Of a DNA stretch of 36,844 nt, positions 7,539-15,650 are shown piece after piece. Numbering within the stretch: the first letter of the stretch is position 1; every line of letters starts with the position of its first letter. Below the pieces are notes generated by a model. That model made no database searches and was not told where the DNA came from. It saw nothing but the letters and a program-made list of their open reading frames with translations. A program made the translations under genes and the position numbers. This DNA is from Bacillota bacterium (GTDB taxonomy: Bacteria; Bacillota; Clostridia; Peptostreptococcales; Anaerovoracaceae), in the NCBI GenBank assembly GCA_023415235.1, contig JAEZLP010000018.1:1-36844 (forward strand). The letters are read 5' to 3'.

Positions 7539-7865
7539 CTATTTTTTCTCCCTTTGCAGCAGGTTTTTCAAGGAGCCTGCCGCATTGATCAGGGAGGTCA
7601 GTGCAGCAACCACACTCTGATTTCCCTTGATAATGTCAGAAATGCTGCCTACGGAGGAAGAGATATCTCCGATCACTTTATCTAGCTCTTTCGCGTTTTC
7701 GGCGGCAATGCCGGTAATCACCTGGGTATCCTCAAGAATCTTGTTAATATTCTTTACCGCAGGAATCAGGTTCCTTACAAAAACAATACTGTAAACCAGA
7801 AGAACGATTACAGCTAGTCCAATTAATATCAAACCTGCATCGCCAAGCGTTATGGTGGTGTTCAT
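7539..7865 (-). CDS. Small membrane-anchored helical protein (DUF948-like)
   Basis: A 108-residue protein with one N-terminal membrane segment (about residues 8-30) followed by a predicted amphipathic helical region rich in Ile, Asn, Glu and Ser, resembling DUF948 proteins. The ATG at 7865 is chosen because GAGGAGG lies 7 nt upstream; an ATG two codons earlier abuts the RBS. Function is unknown. It lies upstream of abrB on the same strand, but abrB has its own promoter directly after it. The family call rests on architecture and is tentative. Confidence 0.65.
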   Translation of the reverse strand: MNTTITLGDAGLILIGLAVIVLLVYSIVFVRNLIPAVKNINKILEDTQVITGIAAENAKELDKVIGDISSSVGSISDIIKGNQSVVAALTSLINAAGSLKNLLQREKK

Positions 7866-7975
7866 TCTCATCCCTCCTCGCATATATTATTACCCACCAA
7901 ATGGAAATATTCAACATCTTTTTTCTATTTTTGAATATGATTATTAAGAATTACAAAAAATCAGGTTTCTGCCTA

Positions 7976-8002
7976 TTCGACTTTGATAGATTTTTTTCGA
8001 CA
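7976..8002. promoter_or_regulatory. Pair of Spo0A-box-like sites upstream of spmA
   Basis: TTCGACA at 7996-8002 is the exact complement of the consensus Spo0A box TGTCGAA. TTCGACT at 7976-7982 matches 6 of 7 positions, and the two are exactly 20 bp apart, on the same face of the helix. They lie 36-62 bp upstream of spmA. Binding is inferred. Confidence 0.45.
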
Positions 8003-8037
8003 AAATTCGCCCTAAAGAAGAAAGGGGATTTTCAGCT

Positions 8038-8628
8038 ATGATGAACTATATCTGGGCCGGAATGCTGGTACTCGGAGTGATTTTCGCATTGGCCAACGGA
8101 AGGCTCAATGAATTCAGCGAGGGATTGATGCAAAGCTGCACCGACGGCGTATACTTCATTATCGGGCTGGCCGGCATCATGGGAGTGTGGTCCGGGATCA
8201 TGAACATCGCAAAGGAAACCGGCCTCATCGATAAAATAGCAAACGCAACAAAGCCAGTCATCCGGTTCCTGTTCCCGCTGGGCCTGAAGAAGGATACCAT
8301 TGCAATGATTCTTATGAGCTTTACCGCAAATCTCTTCGGTGCGGGCAACAGCGCTACGGTTTTCTCCATCAAGGCAATGGTCATGCTGGATGAGGAAAAC
8401 GGGCATAGGGAAACGGCCAGCAATGCGATGTGCATGTTTATCGCCGCCAATATGTCCATGATCCAGCTAGTCCCCATCACAGTGGTTAAAATCAGAAGCG
8501 AAGCAGGCTCCGTCAACTCCGGAAGCATTATTATCCCCGGCATTCTGGCCGGACTGCTGTCCATGGTCGCATCCATCATGGTCTGCAAGCTTTATGAAAG
8601 GAAACAGTTATGGTCGCAGAGGTTCTGA
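8038..8628 (+). CDS. spmA: Spore maturation protein A
   Basis: A 196-residue multi-span membrane protein of the nucleoside-recognition (Gate) fold. In B. subtilis, SpmA and SpmB act together in dehydration of the spore core, which gives heat resistance. Hydrophobic segments and conserved stretches such as LMSFTANLFGAGNSAT are visible. Two ATG codons are adjacent; the first (8038) is taken, with AAAGGGG 10 nt upstream. The 3' end overlaps spmB by 19 bp, which indicates translational coupling. It is a marker that the organism forms spores. Confidence 0.93.
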   Translation: MMNYIWAGMLVLGVIFALANGRLNEFSEGLMQSCTDGVYFIIGLAGIMGVWSGIMNIAKETGLIDKIANATKPVIRFLFPLGLKKDTIAMILMSFTANLFGAGNSATVFSIKAMVMLDEENGHRETASNAMCMFIAANMSMIQLVPITVVKIRSEAGSVNSGSIIIPGILAGLLSMVASIMVCKLYERKQLWSQRF

Positions 8629-9140
8629 GTTCGATTTCCCTGTTCTTTATTCCGGGGATCATTACCTTGGTTATTTTTTTTGGGATTTATAAAAGAGCTC
8701 CCGTTTACGATCTGTTCATTGAGGGCACCAAGGACGGACTGAAAACCGCCATGGAGCTTCTGCCTTTTATCGTCGCTATTTTTATCGGAATTGAGGCCCT
8801 GGTCAGTTCGGGGGCGATGCAGTTTCTGGAGAACATGCTGGGGCCGGTCTTCCAATTTTTTGGAGTGCCGAAGGAGCTGATCTCCCTGGTGCTTCTTCGT
8901 CCGGTTTCCGGAAGCGGCTCTCTTGTTCTTGTGGAAAAAATAATCGGTCAATACGGCCCGGACAGCTTCATCGGCAGATCGGCGTCGGTTATGATTGGAA
9001 GCTGCGAGACGATTTTTTATGTACTGGCTGTATATTTTGGGGCGACATCTGTCAAAAATATAAGACATGCATTTTCAGCCGGAATGATCGGATACATCGT
9101 TGGGATTTTTGCTTCTCTCCTCGCCTGTATGTATATTTGA
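8610..9140 (+). CDS. spmB: Spore maturation protein B
   Basis: A 176-residue membrane protein, partner of SpmA, with the same Gate-type fold. The conserved segment LLRPVSGSGSLV is visible near residue 92. Its ATG lies inside the end of spmA, with AAAGGA 7 nt before it. The pair would be made in the developing sporangium. No dacB-type peptidoglycan hydrolase precedes it here, unlike in B. subtilis, where dacB-spmA-spmB form one operon. Confidence 0.93.
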   Translation: MVAEVLSSISLFFIPGIITLVIFFGIYKRAPVYDLFIEGTKDGLKTAMELLPFIVAIFIGIEALVSSGAMQFLENMLGPVFQFFGVPKELISLVLLRPVSGSGSLVLVEKIIGQYGPDSFIGRSASVMIGSCETIFYVLAVYFGATSVKNIRHAFSAGMIGYIVGIFASLLACMYI

Positions 9141-9171
9141 TCATGCTGCAGGGGATAATTGAAAGAAGAGA

Positions 9172-9238
9172 GAAGGAAGTCTTGAAAGAATATGTTTTTT
9201 GTCCCCCTTTAGCATAAAACAAAGACTTCTTTCTTTTT
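9172..9238 (+). terminator. Terminator of spmAB
   Basis: A 12-bp stem with one G-T pair (9172-9183 with 9222-9233) is followed by TTTTT. The 38-nt loop is unusually long for an intrinsic terminator, so efficiency is uncertain. The rest of the 300-bp gap before murA contains the murA promoter and nothing else recognised. Confidence 0.55.
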
Positions 9239-9351
9239 CATTTGAAATGATCACGAAAACACAACGAATCGGTGAATTCGAAGGGATATACAGCTTTGCG
9301 GCGAGTTATAATTTCACTAAATTATACTAATTGGCGAATTTTATTTTATCA

Positions 9352-9380
9352 TTGAAAAACAGCGATAAAATAGGTATACT
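9352..9380 (+). promoter_or_regulatory. sigma-A promoter of murA
   Basis: TTGAAA (9352-9357) and TATACT (9375-9380) are spaced by exactly 17 bp. An inverted repeat ATTTTATC/GATAAAAT flanks the -35 box and may be an operator. The leader is about 55 nt. Confidence 0.72.
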
Positions 9381-9441
9381 GATATGAGTGGATATGCGCA
9401 ATATAGTATAAGATTGATATATAAAATTTTGGAGGAAAGAA

Positions 9442-10704
9442 GTGGCAAAATTTTTAGTAGAAAAGAGCGGTCCTTTAAAGGGTGAAGTCGAAATCAGCGG
9501 ATCCAAAAATGCAGTACTGCCAATCATGGCTGCCGCGATATTGACAGAGGAAAGCTGCCAGATTCTGGATGCCCCTGTTCTGAGAGATGTTGACGTTATG
9601 TGCAAGCTGTTGGGAAGCATTGGCTCAGAAGTAAAAGCAAACTATGAAGAGAACATAATCGAAATAGAGACGAAGAATATCGTAGCAAAGGAAGCCCCAT
9701 ATGAACTGGTAAAAAAGATGAGAGCATCAATACTGGTGATGGGGCCGCTTCTTGCCCGGACGGGAAGAGCCCGCATTGCATTGCCCGGAGGCTGCGCTAT
9801 CGGAGCGCGTCCGATCAACCTTCACCTGAAGGGATTCCAGGCTTTGGGCGCCGAGATTGAAGAGGGGCATGGCTATGTGGAGGCAAAAGCGGAAAAACTG
9901 GTGGGAGCCAATGTATATCTGGATTTTCCAAGCGTCGGCGCCACGGAAAACATCATGATGGCTGCCGTTCTTGCGGAAGGGACTACTGTGATCGAAAATG
10001 TAGCCGAAGAACCGGAGATTGTAGATCTGGCAAACTTCCTCAACAAGATGGGAGCGAAGATCAAGGGAGCCGGTACGGATACCATCAAGATCGAAGGTGT
10101 GGAAACACTCCACGGGACAAAGCATGCAGTCATTCCCGACAGAATTGAAACAGGAACCTTTATGGTTGCCGCAGCAATTACCAGAGGAGATGTGCTGATC
10201 AAGAATGTGGTATCGGATCATGTAAAGCCTGTGATTGCGAAGCTCAAGGAATGCGGGGTCGTTATCGAAGACAGCGATGAGGGAATGAGGGTCCGCGGAG
10301 ATATGAATACGCTGATTTCAACAGATATCAAGACACTTCCATACCCTGGCTTCCCGACGGACATGCAGTCCCAGTTCATGGCTTTTCTGACTACCGTATC
10401 CGGTCCCAGCGTAGTGATCGAGACCGTTTTTGAAAATCGGTACATGCATATCGGTGAATTAAACCGTATGGGTGCAAATATAAAGATTGAGGGGAGAAGC
10501 GCCATCATTCAGGGAGACAGAAAACTCCAGGGAGCGCAGGTGATTTCCACGGATTTGAGAGCCGGAGCCGCCCTTGTGCTGGCTGGCTTGATGGCGGAGG
10601 GAACCACCGAAATCTCCGAGGTATATCATATTGAAAGGGGTTATGCGGATTTCATCGAAAAATTCCGCAAACTGGGCGCATCCATTAAAAGGATTGAGGA
10701 TTAA
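9442..10704 (+). CDS. murA: UDP-N-acetylglucosamine 1-carboxyvinyltransferase
   Basis: A 420-residue EPSP-synthase-fold enzyme that transfers enolpyruvate to UDP-GlcNAc, the first committed step of peptidoglycan synthesis. It has the substrate-binding K22-N23 pair (SGSKNAVLP) and the catalytic loop cysteine C118 (GGCAIGARPINLH), which is the residue alkylated by fosfomycin. A cysteine rather than aspartate here predicts fosfomycin sensitivity of the enzyme. Translation starts at GTG 9442, with GGAGG 6 nt upstream. The gene has its own promoter and ends 16 bp from the convergent spoIID. Confidence 0.95.
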   Translation: MAKFLVEKSGPLKGEVEISGSKNAVLPIMAAAILTEESCQILDAPVLRDVDVMCKLLGSIGSEVKANYEENIIEIETKNIVAKEAPYELVKKMRASILVMGPLLARTGRARIALPGGCAIGARPINLHLKGFQALGAEIEEGHGYVEAKAEKLVGANVYLDFPSVGATENIMMAAVLAEGTTVIENVAEEPEIVDLANFLNKMGAKIKGAGTDTIKIEGVETLHGTKHAVIPDRIETGTFMVAAAITRGDVLIKNVVSDHVKPVIAKLKECGVVIEDSDEGMRVRGDMNTLISTDIKTLPYPGFPTDMQSQFMAFLTTVSGPSVVIETVFENRYMHIGELNRMGANIKIEGRSAIIQGDRKLQGAQVISTDLRAGAALVLAGLMAEGTTEISEVYHIERGYADFIEKFRKLGASIKRIED

Positions 10705-10720
10705 AAACCTTGGAACAAAT

Positions 10721-11719
10721 TTAATAAACCTCAACGCCGGTATAGTAATGGGTGAGGATGTCGATATAGCTGTATCCGGCCTGTGCCATGCCATTGGCGC
10801 CATACTGGCTCATTCCCACTCCATGGCCATAGCCGTCAGTGGTAAACAGGACAGTATCTCCCTGAAGGGATACACTGAAATTTGCGGAACGAAGTCCGAA
10901 GATATCCCGGATTTCCCTGCCTTTCAGAGTCAGGTTGCCAACCTGGATCGCCGCGACTCTGCCTCCAGCGCTTCGCTCAAGGACCTTCAGCGTATCGGCG
11001 TTTACCGACCCGCTCTTCAAATTGGAATTGAACTTACCGATCTTCTGCCTGAACTCGGATAGGGGCACTGCCACCTGTTCATTCTGATGGGGAGCCGCCG
11101 TTTCATAGGGACTATCCACGCTGCGAAGATAGGGCAGCGCCGACACGAAAACATCCTCTGAGTTTTCCGTTTTTCCGCCGCTGGAAGAGTGAAACAGCGG
11201 CTGTTCGACCAAGGAGCCCTGGTAATACATCAGCTGGCCTTTGGTGCTGTCAACGGCCTCCTGAATCTTAGGCCAGCCGGTAGCCATCCATTCGGCAGAC
11301 TTGATTCCCGCAAGCTCCTCCGGGCTTCGGTAAACCTGGCAGTGGGTATCGTCGCAAACCGGGGCGTCAGGATGATCAGGGCTACCCCCGTCGCCGGACC
11401 GTATGATCTTTGAAAGCGAGTATGTACGTGCAGCCACAGCCTGAGCCTTCAGCGCTTCCATCTCAAAGCTGGCGGGCATCTCACCGGATACCACGCCCTT
11501 GACGTAATTTTCAAATGGGATGAATTCGGTATTGCCGCTTGCATGACGGTATACCTTGATCGCTTCCGGAATCGCCACGGTTCCTTTTTTCACAGTCGGA
11601 TCAGGTTTGTCCTCGTCCGGGAAAATGCTTACCAAGGTAAAGGGAAGCAGGACCAAACAAAAAATCACCATGGAACAGATGAGGGCAAACGATTTAAATA
11701 CATCTCCTCTGTAATTCAT
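10721..11719 (-). CDS. spoIID: Stage II sporulation protein D (lytic transglycosylase)
   Basis: A 332-residue protein with one N-terminal membrane anchor (about residues 10-33) and the SpoIID domain. SpoIID cuts septal peptidoglycan glycan strands to drive engulfment, with SpoIIM and SpoIIP. The catalytic glutamate is E80 in SGEMP (E88 in B. subtilis). The CDDTHCQVY metal-site segment and the C-terminal GYGHGVGMSQYG motif are present. GGAGG precedes the ATG. murA and spoIID are neighbours in B. subtilis too, but there they run in the same direction; here they converge. Confidence 0.94.
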   Translation of the reverse strand: MNYRGDVFKSFALICSMVIFCLVLLPFTLVSIFPDEDKPDPTVKKGTVAIPEAIKVYRHASGNTEFIPFENYVKGVVSGEMPASFEMEALKAQAVAARTYSLSKIIRSGDGGSPDHPDAPVCDDTHCQVYRSPEELAGIKSAEWMATGWPKIQEAVDSTKGQLMYYQGSLVEQPLFHSSSGGKTENSEDVFVSALPYLRSVDSPYETAAPHQNEQVAVPLSEFRQKIGKFNSNLKSGSVNADTLKVLERSAGGRVAAIQVGNLTLKGREIRDIFGLRSANFSVSLQGDTVLFTTDGYGHGVGMSQYGANGMAQAGYSYIDILTHYYTGVEVY

Positions 11720-11779
11720 TCCTAATCCTCCGTTATGAATCAGCCCGCCGATTTCTGCGGCGAAGCATGTCTTATCTCA

Positions 11780-11787
11780 AGTATATG
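11780..11787 (-). promoter_or_regulatory. Possible sigma-E -10 box for spoIID
   Basis: On the minus strand CATATACT matches 7 of 8 positions of the sigma-E -10 consensus CATACAHT, about 60 bp before the ATG. The -35 region is only a partial match. B. subtilis spoIID depends on sigma-E, which makes the position plausible. Confidence 0.35.
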
Positions 11788-11889
11788 AAGGATATGAGGA
11801 TTTCATGAAGAATTTCATTTTTGCCTGGAATGGTTGGAGGCAGAATAGAATGAAAGATCGGATGGATAAAAAACGATTTTTTAAAAAAG

Positions 11890-11921
11890 AAAACACCAGT
11901 CTTAATAAAGCCTGGTGTTTT
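11890..11921 (-). terminator. Terminator of spoVG
   Basis: The stem AAAACACCAG/CTGGTGTTTT has a 12-nt loop. On the minus strand it is followed by a T-rich run (TCTTTTTT). It lies 16 bp past the spoVG stop. Confidence 0.8.
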
Positions 11922-11936
11922 GGCAATAATAAATAA

Positions 11937-12233
11937 TTATTCCGTATCAGCTTCTGTGATGATCTCGTCCACTTTTTCTTCAAGAACCTTTTCATATTCC
12001 GCGAAAATAGCGTCTTTGATTTTATTACGTGTCTCTGACACCAACGGATGAGCGATATCTCTGAAGTCGCCCTCTCCCATTTTACGGCTAGGCATAGCGA
12101 TAAAGAGACCATTCTGTCCTTCGATGATCTTTATATCATGTACTACGAACTCGTCATCGAATGTTACGGATACAACTGCTTTCATTTTGCCTTCGTCGTT
12201 TACTTTACGAACTCTTACATCAGTTATTCTCAT
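11937..12233 (-). CDS. spoVG: Septation/stage V sporulation regulator SpoVG
   Basis: A 98-residue SpoVG protein, full length, starting MRITDVRVRKV and containing the conserved HDIKIIEGQNGLFIAMPS stretch. SpoVG binds nucleic acids and affects asymmetric septation, sporulation and, in other Firmicutes, virulence and capsule genes. AAAGGGTGG lies about 9 nt before the ATG. The purR-spoVG order matches B. subtilis, where yabJ lies between them; yabJ is missing here. spoVG has its own promoter, placed inside the end of purR. Confidence 0.95.
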   Translation of the reverse strand: MRITDVRVRKVNDEGKMKAVVSVTFDDEFVVHDIKIIEGQNGLFIAMPSRKMGEGDFRDIAHPLVSETRNKIKDAIFAEYEKVLEEKVDEIITEADTE

Positions 12234-12301
12234 ACTGAAAAACCACCCTTTCCTGCCCTAACATACTACCCTATACAAAAAAATGTATATTGTATGCCCA
12301 C

Positions 12302-12330
12302 ATTATACAGTGGCTAACAAAATTTTACAA
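12302..12330 (-). promoter_or_regulatory. sigma-A-type promoter of spoVG
   Basis: On the minus strand TTGTAA (12325-12330) and a perfect TATAAT (12302-12307) are spaced by 17 bp. The -35 overlaps the last codons of purR. A small hairpin (TATACA, six A, TGTATA on the plus strand) lies in the leader. No sigma-H-like site, as known for B. subtilis spoVG, was recognised. Confidence 0.7.
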
Positions 12331-13149
12331 GTTTTTTTTAATAAAAATCAGACTATTCGGAAAAACTTCTATGGTTTTTTCACCCTCGTCGACAGCTCCG
12401 AGATAAATAAGCGGAAAATAGTCGAGGATCTTCTTCTTTTCAGGCTCCATGGAAGCGATAACCACACCGGTGCCGACAACCTCGATATCAAACTCCGCCA
12501 AAGTCTCGGAGATCCCTTTTACACTTCCGCCAGCTCTCATAAAATCGTCGATGATAATGGCTCTGGTACCGGGATTCACAGCCCTTTTTGAAATGGACAT
12601 CTTTTGTATCCGCTCTGAAGATCCGGAGAAGTAGTTGATGCTGACGGTTGATCCTTCCGAAATCTTGCTTTCTCTCCGGATCACTACGAGAGGAAGATTC
12701 AGCATGTGGGCCGTCATCAGGGCGACGGGGATCCCCTTTGTTTCTATGGTAACGACATAATCAGCGCCGAGATGGTTAAATCTTCTTGCAAAGATTTCGC
12801 CGGCGCGCTTTACGATATTGGAGTCGAACATTAGGTCGGATGTATAAAGAAAGCCGTTTCCCAGAATCCTGCTCTTGTCCCTCAGCTTCTCGCAGATCTC
12901 ATTCAACACCTTTTCCGCTTCCTTATCAGAGATGTAGGGAATGAGCTTTACACCGCCGCCGGCGCCCGCAGTGGTTTCAATCATTCCAAGATCGACGTTT
13001 TCCAATATCTGCTTGGCAGCCTGGATATCCTCACTGATACTGGATTTGGCAGCATCGAACAGCTCGCAGAAATATCCCAGAGAGTATAGCTTGTTTGGGT
13101 TTTCGGATAAAATTTTAATGATTGCGCCCACTCTTTCCGTTCTTTTCAT
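12325..13149 (-). CDS. purR: Purine operon repressor PurR
   Basis: A 274-residue Bacillus-type PurR: an N-terminal winged helix (about residues 1-70) joined to a type I phosphoribosyltransferase fold. The PRPP-binding motif is IIIDDFMRAGGS (residues 198-209). Such proteins sense PRPP and repress purine synthesis and transport genes when adenine nucleotides are plentiful. The ATG at 13149 is chosen because GGGGAGG lies 9 nt upstream; ATG codons at 13158 and 13167 overlap or precede the RBS. It is divergent from murC and close to prs, the gene for the enzyme that makes its ligand. Confidence 0.93.
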   Translation of the reverse strand: MKRTERVGAIIKILSENPNKLYSLGYFCELFDAAKSSISEDIQAAKQILENVDLGMIETTAGAGGGVKLIPYISDKEAEKVLNEICEKLRDKSRILGNGFLYTSDLMFDSNIVKRAGEIFARRFNHLGADYVVTIETKGIPVALMTAHMLNLPLVVIRRESKISEGSTVSINYFSGSSERIQKMSISKRAVNPGTRAIIIDDFMRAGGSVKGISETLAEFDIEVVGTGVVIASMEPEKKKILDYFPLIYLGAVDEGEKTIEVFPNSLIFIKKNL

Positions 13150-13195
13150 CGGTAACATCCTCCCCACAATACGAATATAATAATATATTAAGCTG

Positions 13196-13224
13196 ATTTT
13201 ATTCGCTTTTTATTATTTTGTCAA
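13196..13224 (-). promoter_or_regulatory. sigma-A promoter of purR
   Basis: On the minus strand a perfect TTGACA (13219-13224) and TAAAAT (13196-13201) are spaced by 17 bp. Confidence 0.72.
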
Positions 13225-13253
13225 TTTAACAGCATTTTTTTCGGCATTTGTGG

Positions 13254-13259
13254 TATAAT
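13254..13259 (+). promoter_or_regulatory. -10 box of the murC promoter
   Basis: TATAAT with a T-rich stretch upstream but no clear -35. It gives a leader of about 75 nt. It overlaps the divergent purR control region. Confidence 0.45.
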
Positions 13260-13342
13260 CGTTTGTACCCTTTGAAAAATAATCTACGAAAGCCCTAAGT
13301 GCCCATTTCAGGCGCTAATATTAAATAGATGGAGGTTTCTTA

Positions 13343-14734
13343 ATGCTTAATCTTAAGAAATTCAAGCATATACATTGTATCGGCATTGGTGGGATCGGCC
13401 TCAGCGCAATCGCGGAGATTTTCCTTACCCGGGGCTATAAAATATCCGGTTCCGATATGAAGGAAAGCGAAGTGACCGATAAGCTGATCGACCAAGGCGC
13501 TGTGATTTATTTGGGCCATCGGGCAAAAAATATATCCGGTGCGGATCTAGTCATCTACTCTTCCGCAGTAGCCCAGGATAATCCGGAAATTGTGGCCGCT
13601 ATGGAAAACAATATTCCGACTGCTTCCAGAGCAGAGGTTCTGGGAGCCTTGATGAAGGAATACGAAAACAGCATTGCCATTGCAGGGACTCATGGAAAAA
13701 CTACCACAACTTCAATGGTCTCTCTGATTCTTGAGAATTGCGGAAAGGATCCCACGATCCTGGTCGGAGGAAACCTTCAGGAGATCAACGGCAACGTGAA
13801 AATCGGAGATAGCGGCTATTTCGTAACGGAAGCCTGCGAATACATGGATAGCTTTCTCAGTCTTTGCCCCAAAATTGAAATCATCCTCAATATCGATTCG
13901 GATCACCTTGATTATTTCAAGGATATTGAACATATTGCCAACTCTTTTGACAGGTTTGCCAAACTGGTGCCCGAAAATGGAACTGTTATCGCATTTGATG
14001 CCAATCCTTTCGTAAACAGCATCATCGATGAACTGAACAGCAGGGTTGTAACCTTTGGATTCAGTGAACGATGTGACTATTATGCAACTGATATTGAATT
14101 CAATTCATCCGGAATGCCGTCCTTCCAGCTTCATCATGACGGCGAGGTGCTGTGCACCATGCAGCTGTCAATACCGGGAGAACATAATATTGCCAATGCT
14201 TTGGCCGCATTTGCCTGCTGCTACGGCCTCGGTGTGCCAGTGGAATCCATCAAATCAACCTTGGAATCCTTTACCGGCACTCAGAGAAGGTTTGACATCA
14301 TTGGAATCACCAGCAATAATATTAAGATTGTCGACGATTACGCCCATCATCCGACGGAAATAAAAGCAACATTAAAGGCGGCGCAGAACGTGCCACACAA
14401 GGATTTGTGGTGCCTGTTCCAGCCCCATACCTATACCAGGACTCTTGCTCTCTTCGATGAATTTGCGGAATCCTTCGAAGAGGCGGACAAAATTGTCATA
14501 GCTGAGATTTATGCCGCACGGGAAAAGAATATCTACAAGATCAGTTCCAAGGAGCTGGTCAGTGAGATCAAGCGGGCTAATCCGGCCAAGGAGGTGTATT
14601 ACTTCGGCAATTTTGATGAAATCGCAAATTTTGTATTAAACAATGCTCAAAACGGGGATCTGGTGATCACAATGGGCGCCGGTGACATCTATAAGGTTGC
14701 TGAAATCATATTGGAAAAGGATAGGCTTTTATAA
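13343..14734 (+). CDS. murC: UDP-N-acetylmuramate--L-alanine ligase
   Basis: A 463-residue Mur ligase that adds L-alanine to UDP-MurNAc in the cytoplasm, using ATP. The N-terminal Rossmann segment IHCIGIGGIGLSAIAE binds the UDP-sugar. The P-loop GTHGKTTTT is near residue 114. The central and C-terminal Mur ligase domains follow, with the DDYAHHPTEI motif near residue 332. GGAGG precedes the ATG by 7 nt. The reading frame ends inside a terminator hairpin, so the gene is probably transcribed alone. Confidence 0.95.
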   Translation: MLNLKKFKHIHCIGIGGIGLSAIAEIFLTRGYKISGSDMKESEVTDKLIDQGAVIYLGHRAKNISGADLVIYSSAVAQDNPEIVAAMENNIPTASRAEVLGALMKEYENSIAIAGTHGKTTTTSMVSLILENCGKDPTILVGGNLQEINGNVKIGDSGYFVTEACEYMDSFLSLCPKIEIILNIDSDHLDYFKDIEHIANSFDRFAKLVPENGTVIAFDANPFVNSIIDELNSRVVTFGFSERCDYYATDIEFNSSGMPSFQLHHDGEVLCTMQLSIPGEHNIANALAAFACCYGLGVPVESIKSTLESFTGTQRRFDIIGITSNNIKIVDDYAHHPTEIKATLKAAQNVPHKDLWCLFQPHTYTRTLALFDEFAESFEEADKIVIAEIYAAREKNIYKISSKELVSEIKRANPAKEVYYFGNFDEIANFVLNNAQNGDLVITMGAGDIYKVAEIILEKDRLL

Positions 14735-14747
14735 GCCTATTTTCTTT
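14721..14747 (+). terminator. Terminator overlapping the murC stop codon
   Basis: A perfect 8-bp stem (ATAGGCTT/AAGCCTAT) with a TTAT loop, then TTTCTTT. The murC TAA (14732-14734) lies at the loop and the start of the 3' arm, so a ribosome finishing murC could hinder the fold. Confidence 0.68.
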
Positions 14748-14807
14748 GAATAACATATTCTGAAAATATCGAATATAGATTTAATACTTTTTGTACAGAT
14801 AGATAAA

Positions 14808-14816
14808 TGTTATAAT
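14808..14816 (+). promoter_or_regulatory. Extended -10 promoter of the glmU'-prs-pth-mfd operon
   Basis: TGTTATAAT is a perfect extended -10. The -35 at 17 bp (TTTTTG) is weak, as is common with extended -10 promoters. Confidence 0.55.
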
Positions 14817-14871
14817 GATTTCGGTACAAGAGCGGTGATCCGCTGGTAAAAATAGACCTGGAGGAAAAGAG

Positions 14872-15570
14872 ATGAAGGAGCTATTGGAATACGAGGAACA
14901 GGAAAGAAAAAGGCATGAGATCAATCTGAAACATCTGTCTAACGGCGTCAAATTTATAGATTTAAAAGCAGCATACATAGATGGGACTGTTAAAATCGGG
15001 AAAGGGACAACCATTTATCCCGGCGTAATCCTGGAAGGAAACACGATTATAGGGGAAAATTGCATGATCGGACAGAATACAAGGGTGGTTGATTCTGTAA
15101 TCGGGAACGATACGGAGATCCAATGCTCGGTAATATTGGAAAGCAAGGTTGGCAATAATACAAAGGTAGGACCTTTTGCCTATCTGAGACCGAAAAGCGT
15201 TCTGGGCGACCATGTAAAGGTCGGTGATTTTGTGGAAGTGAAGAATTCATCCATGGGTAACGGATCAAAGGCTTCCCATCTGACCTATGTGGGTGATTCC
15301 GACATAGGCGAAAATGTGAACCTGGGTTGCGGAGTTGTATTTGTAAATTATGACGGAAAGAACAAGCATCGCTCCGTCGTGAAGGACGGCTCCTTCGTGG
15401 GCTGCAACGTGAATATCGTCTCACCGGTTGTAGTGGAAGAGGGAGCCTACATCGCTGCAGGAACCACTGTAACCCGCGATGTTCCGAAGGGGGCGTTATG
15501 CGTCGGAAGGGCGAAAGAGAAGAATATCGAGGGCTGGGTAGCAAAAAGAGGATTACTGAATAAGAGATAG
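14872..15570 (+). CDS. GlmU acetyltransferase half only (left-handed beta-helix)
   Basis: A 232-residue protein that aligns with the C-terminal half of bifunctional GlmU, which acetylates glucosamine-1-phosphate. It starts in the linker region before the repeats. Hexapeptide repeats of a left-handed beta-helix fill most of it. Residues matching the E. coli acetyltransferase site are present: R106 (R333), K124 (K351), H136 and Y139 in SHLTYVGD (H363, Y366), and K165 (K392). The N-terminal uridylyltransferase domain with its GXGTRM motif is absent, and the 137 bp upstream cannot hold it. The gene has its own promoter and GGAGG, so it is not a broken fragment by appearance. Position before prs matches glmU of B. 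subtilis. The missing activity must be encoded elsewhere, or the protein has another substrate. Confidence 0.85.
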   Translation: MKELLEYEEQERKRHEINLKHLSNGVKFIDLKAAYIDGTVKIGKGTTIYPGVILEGNTIIGENCMIGQNTRVVDSVIGNDTEIQCSVILESKVGNNTKVGPFAYLRPKSVLGDHVKVGDFVEVKNSSMGNGSKASHLTYVGDSDIGENVNLGCGVVFVNYDGKNKHRSVVKDGSFVGCNVNIVSPVVVEEGAYIAAGTTVTRDVPKGALCVGRAKEKNIEGWVAKRGLLNKR

Positions 15571-15650
15571 CACTGCAGCTGCCATACATTTGATGCAAAT
15601 GAGGCCGCTTGCGCAAGGGGGCAAAACAATTTCAAGAAAGAGGTGTAGTA

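Noticed and set aside
9141..9351. Small RNA or ORF between spmB and murA
   Set aside because: Apart from the long-loop terminator nothing structured or coding with an RBS is visible.
13054..13342. PurBox operator sites between purR and murC
   Set aside because: No convincing match to the paired PurBox consensus could be found by eye.
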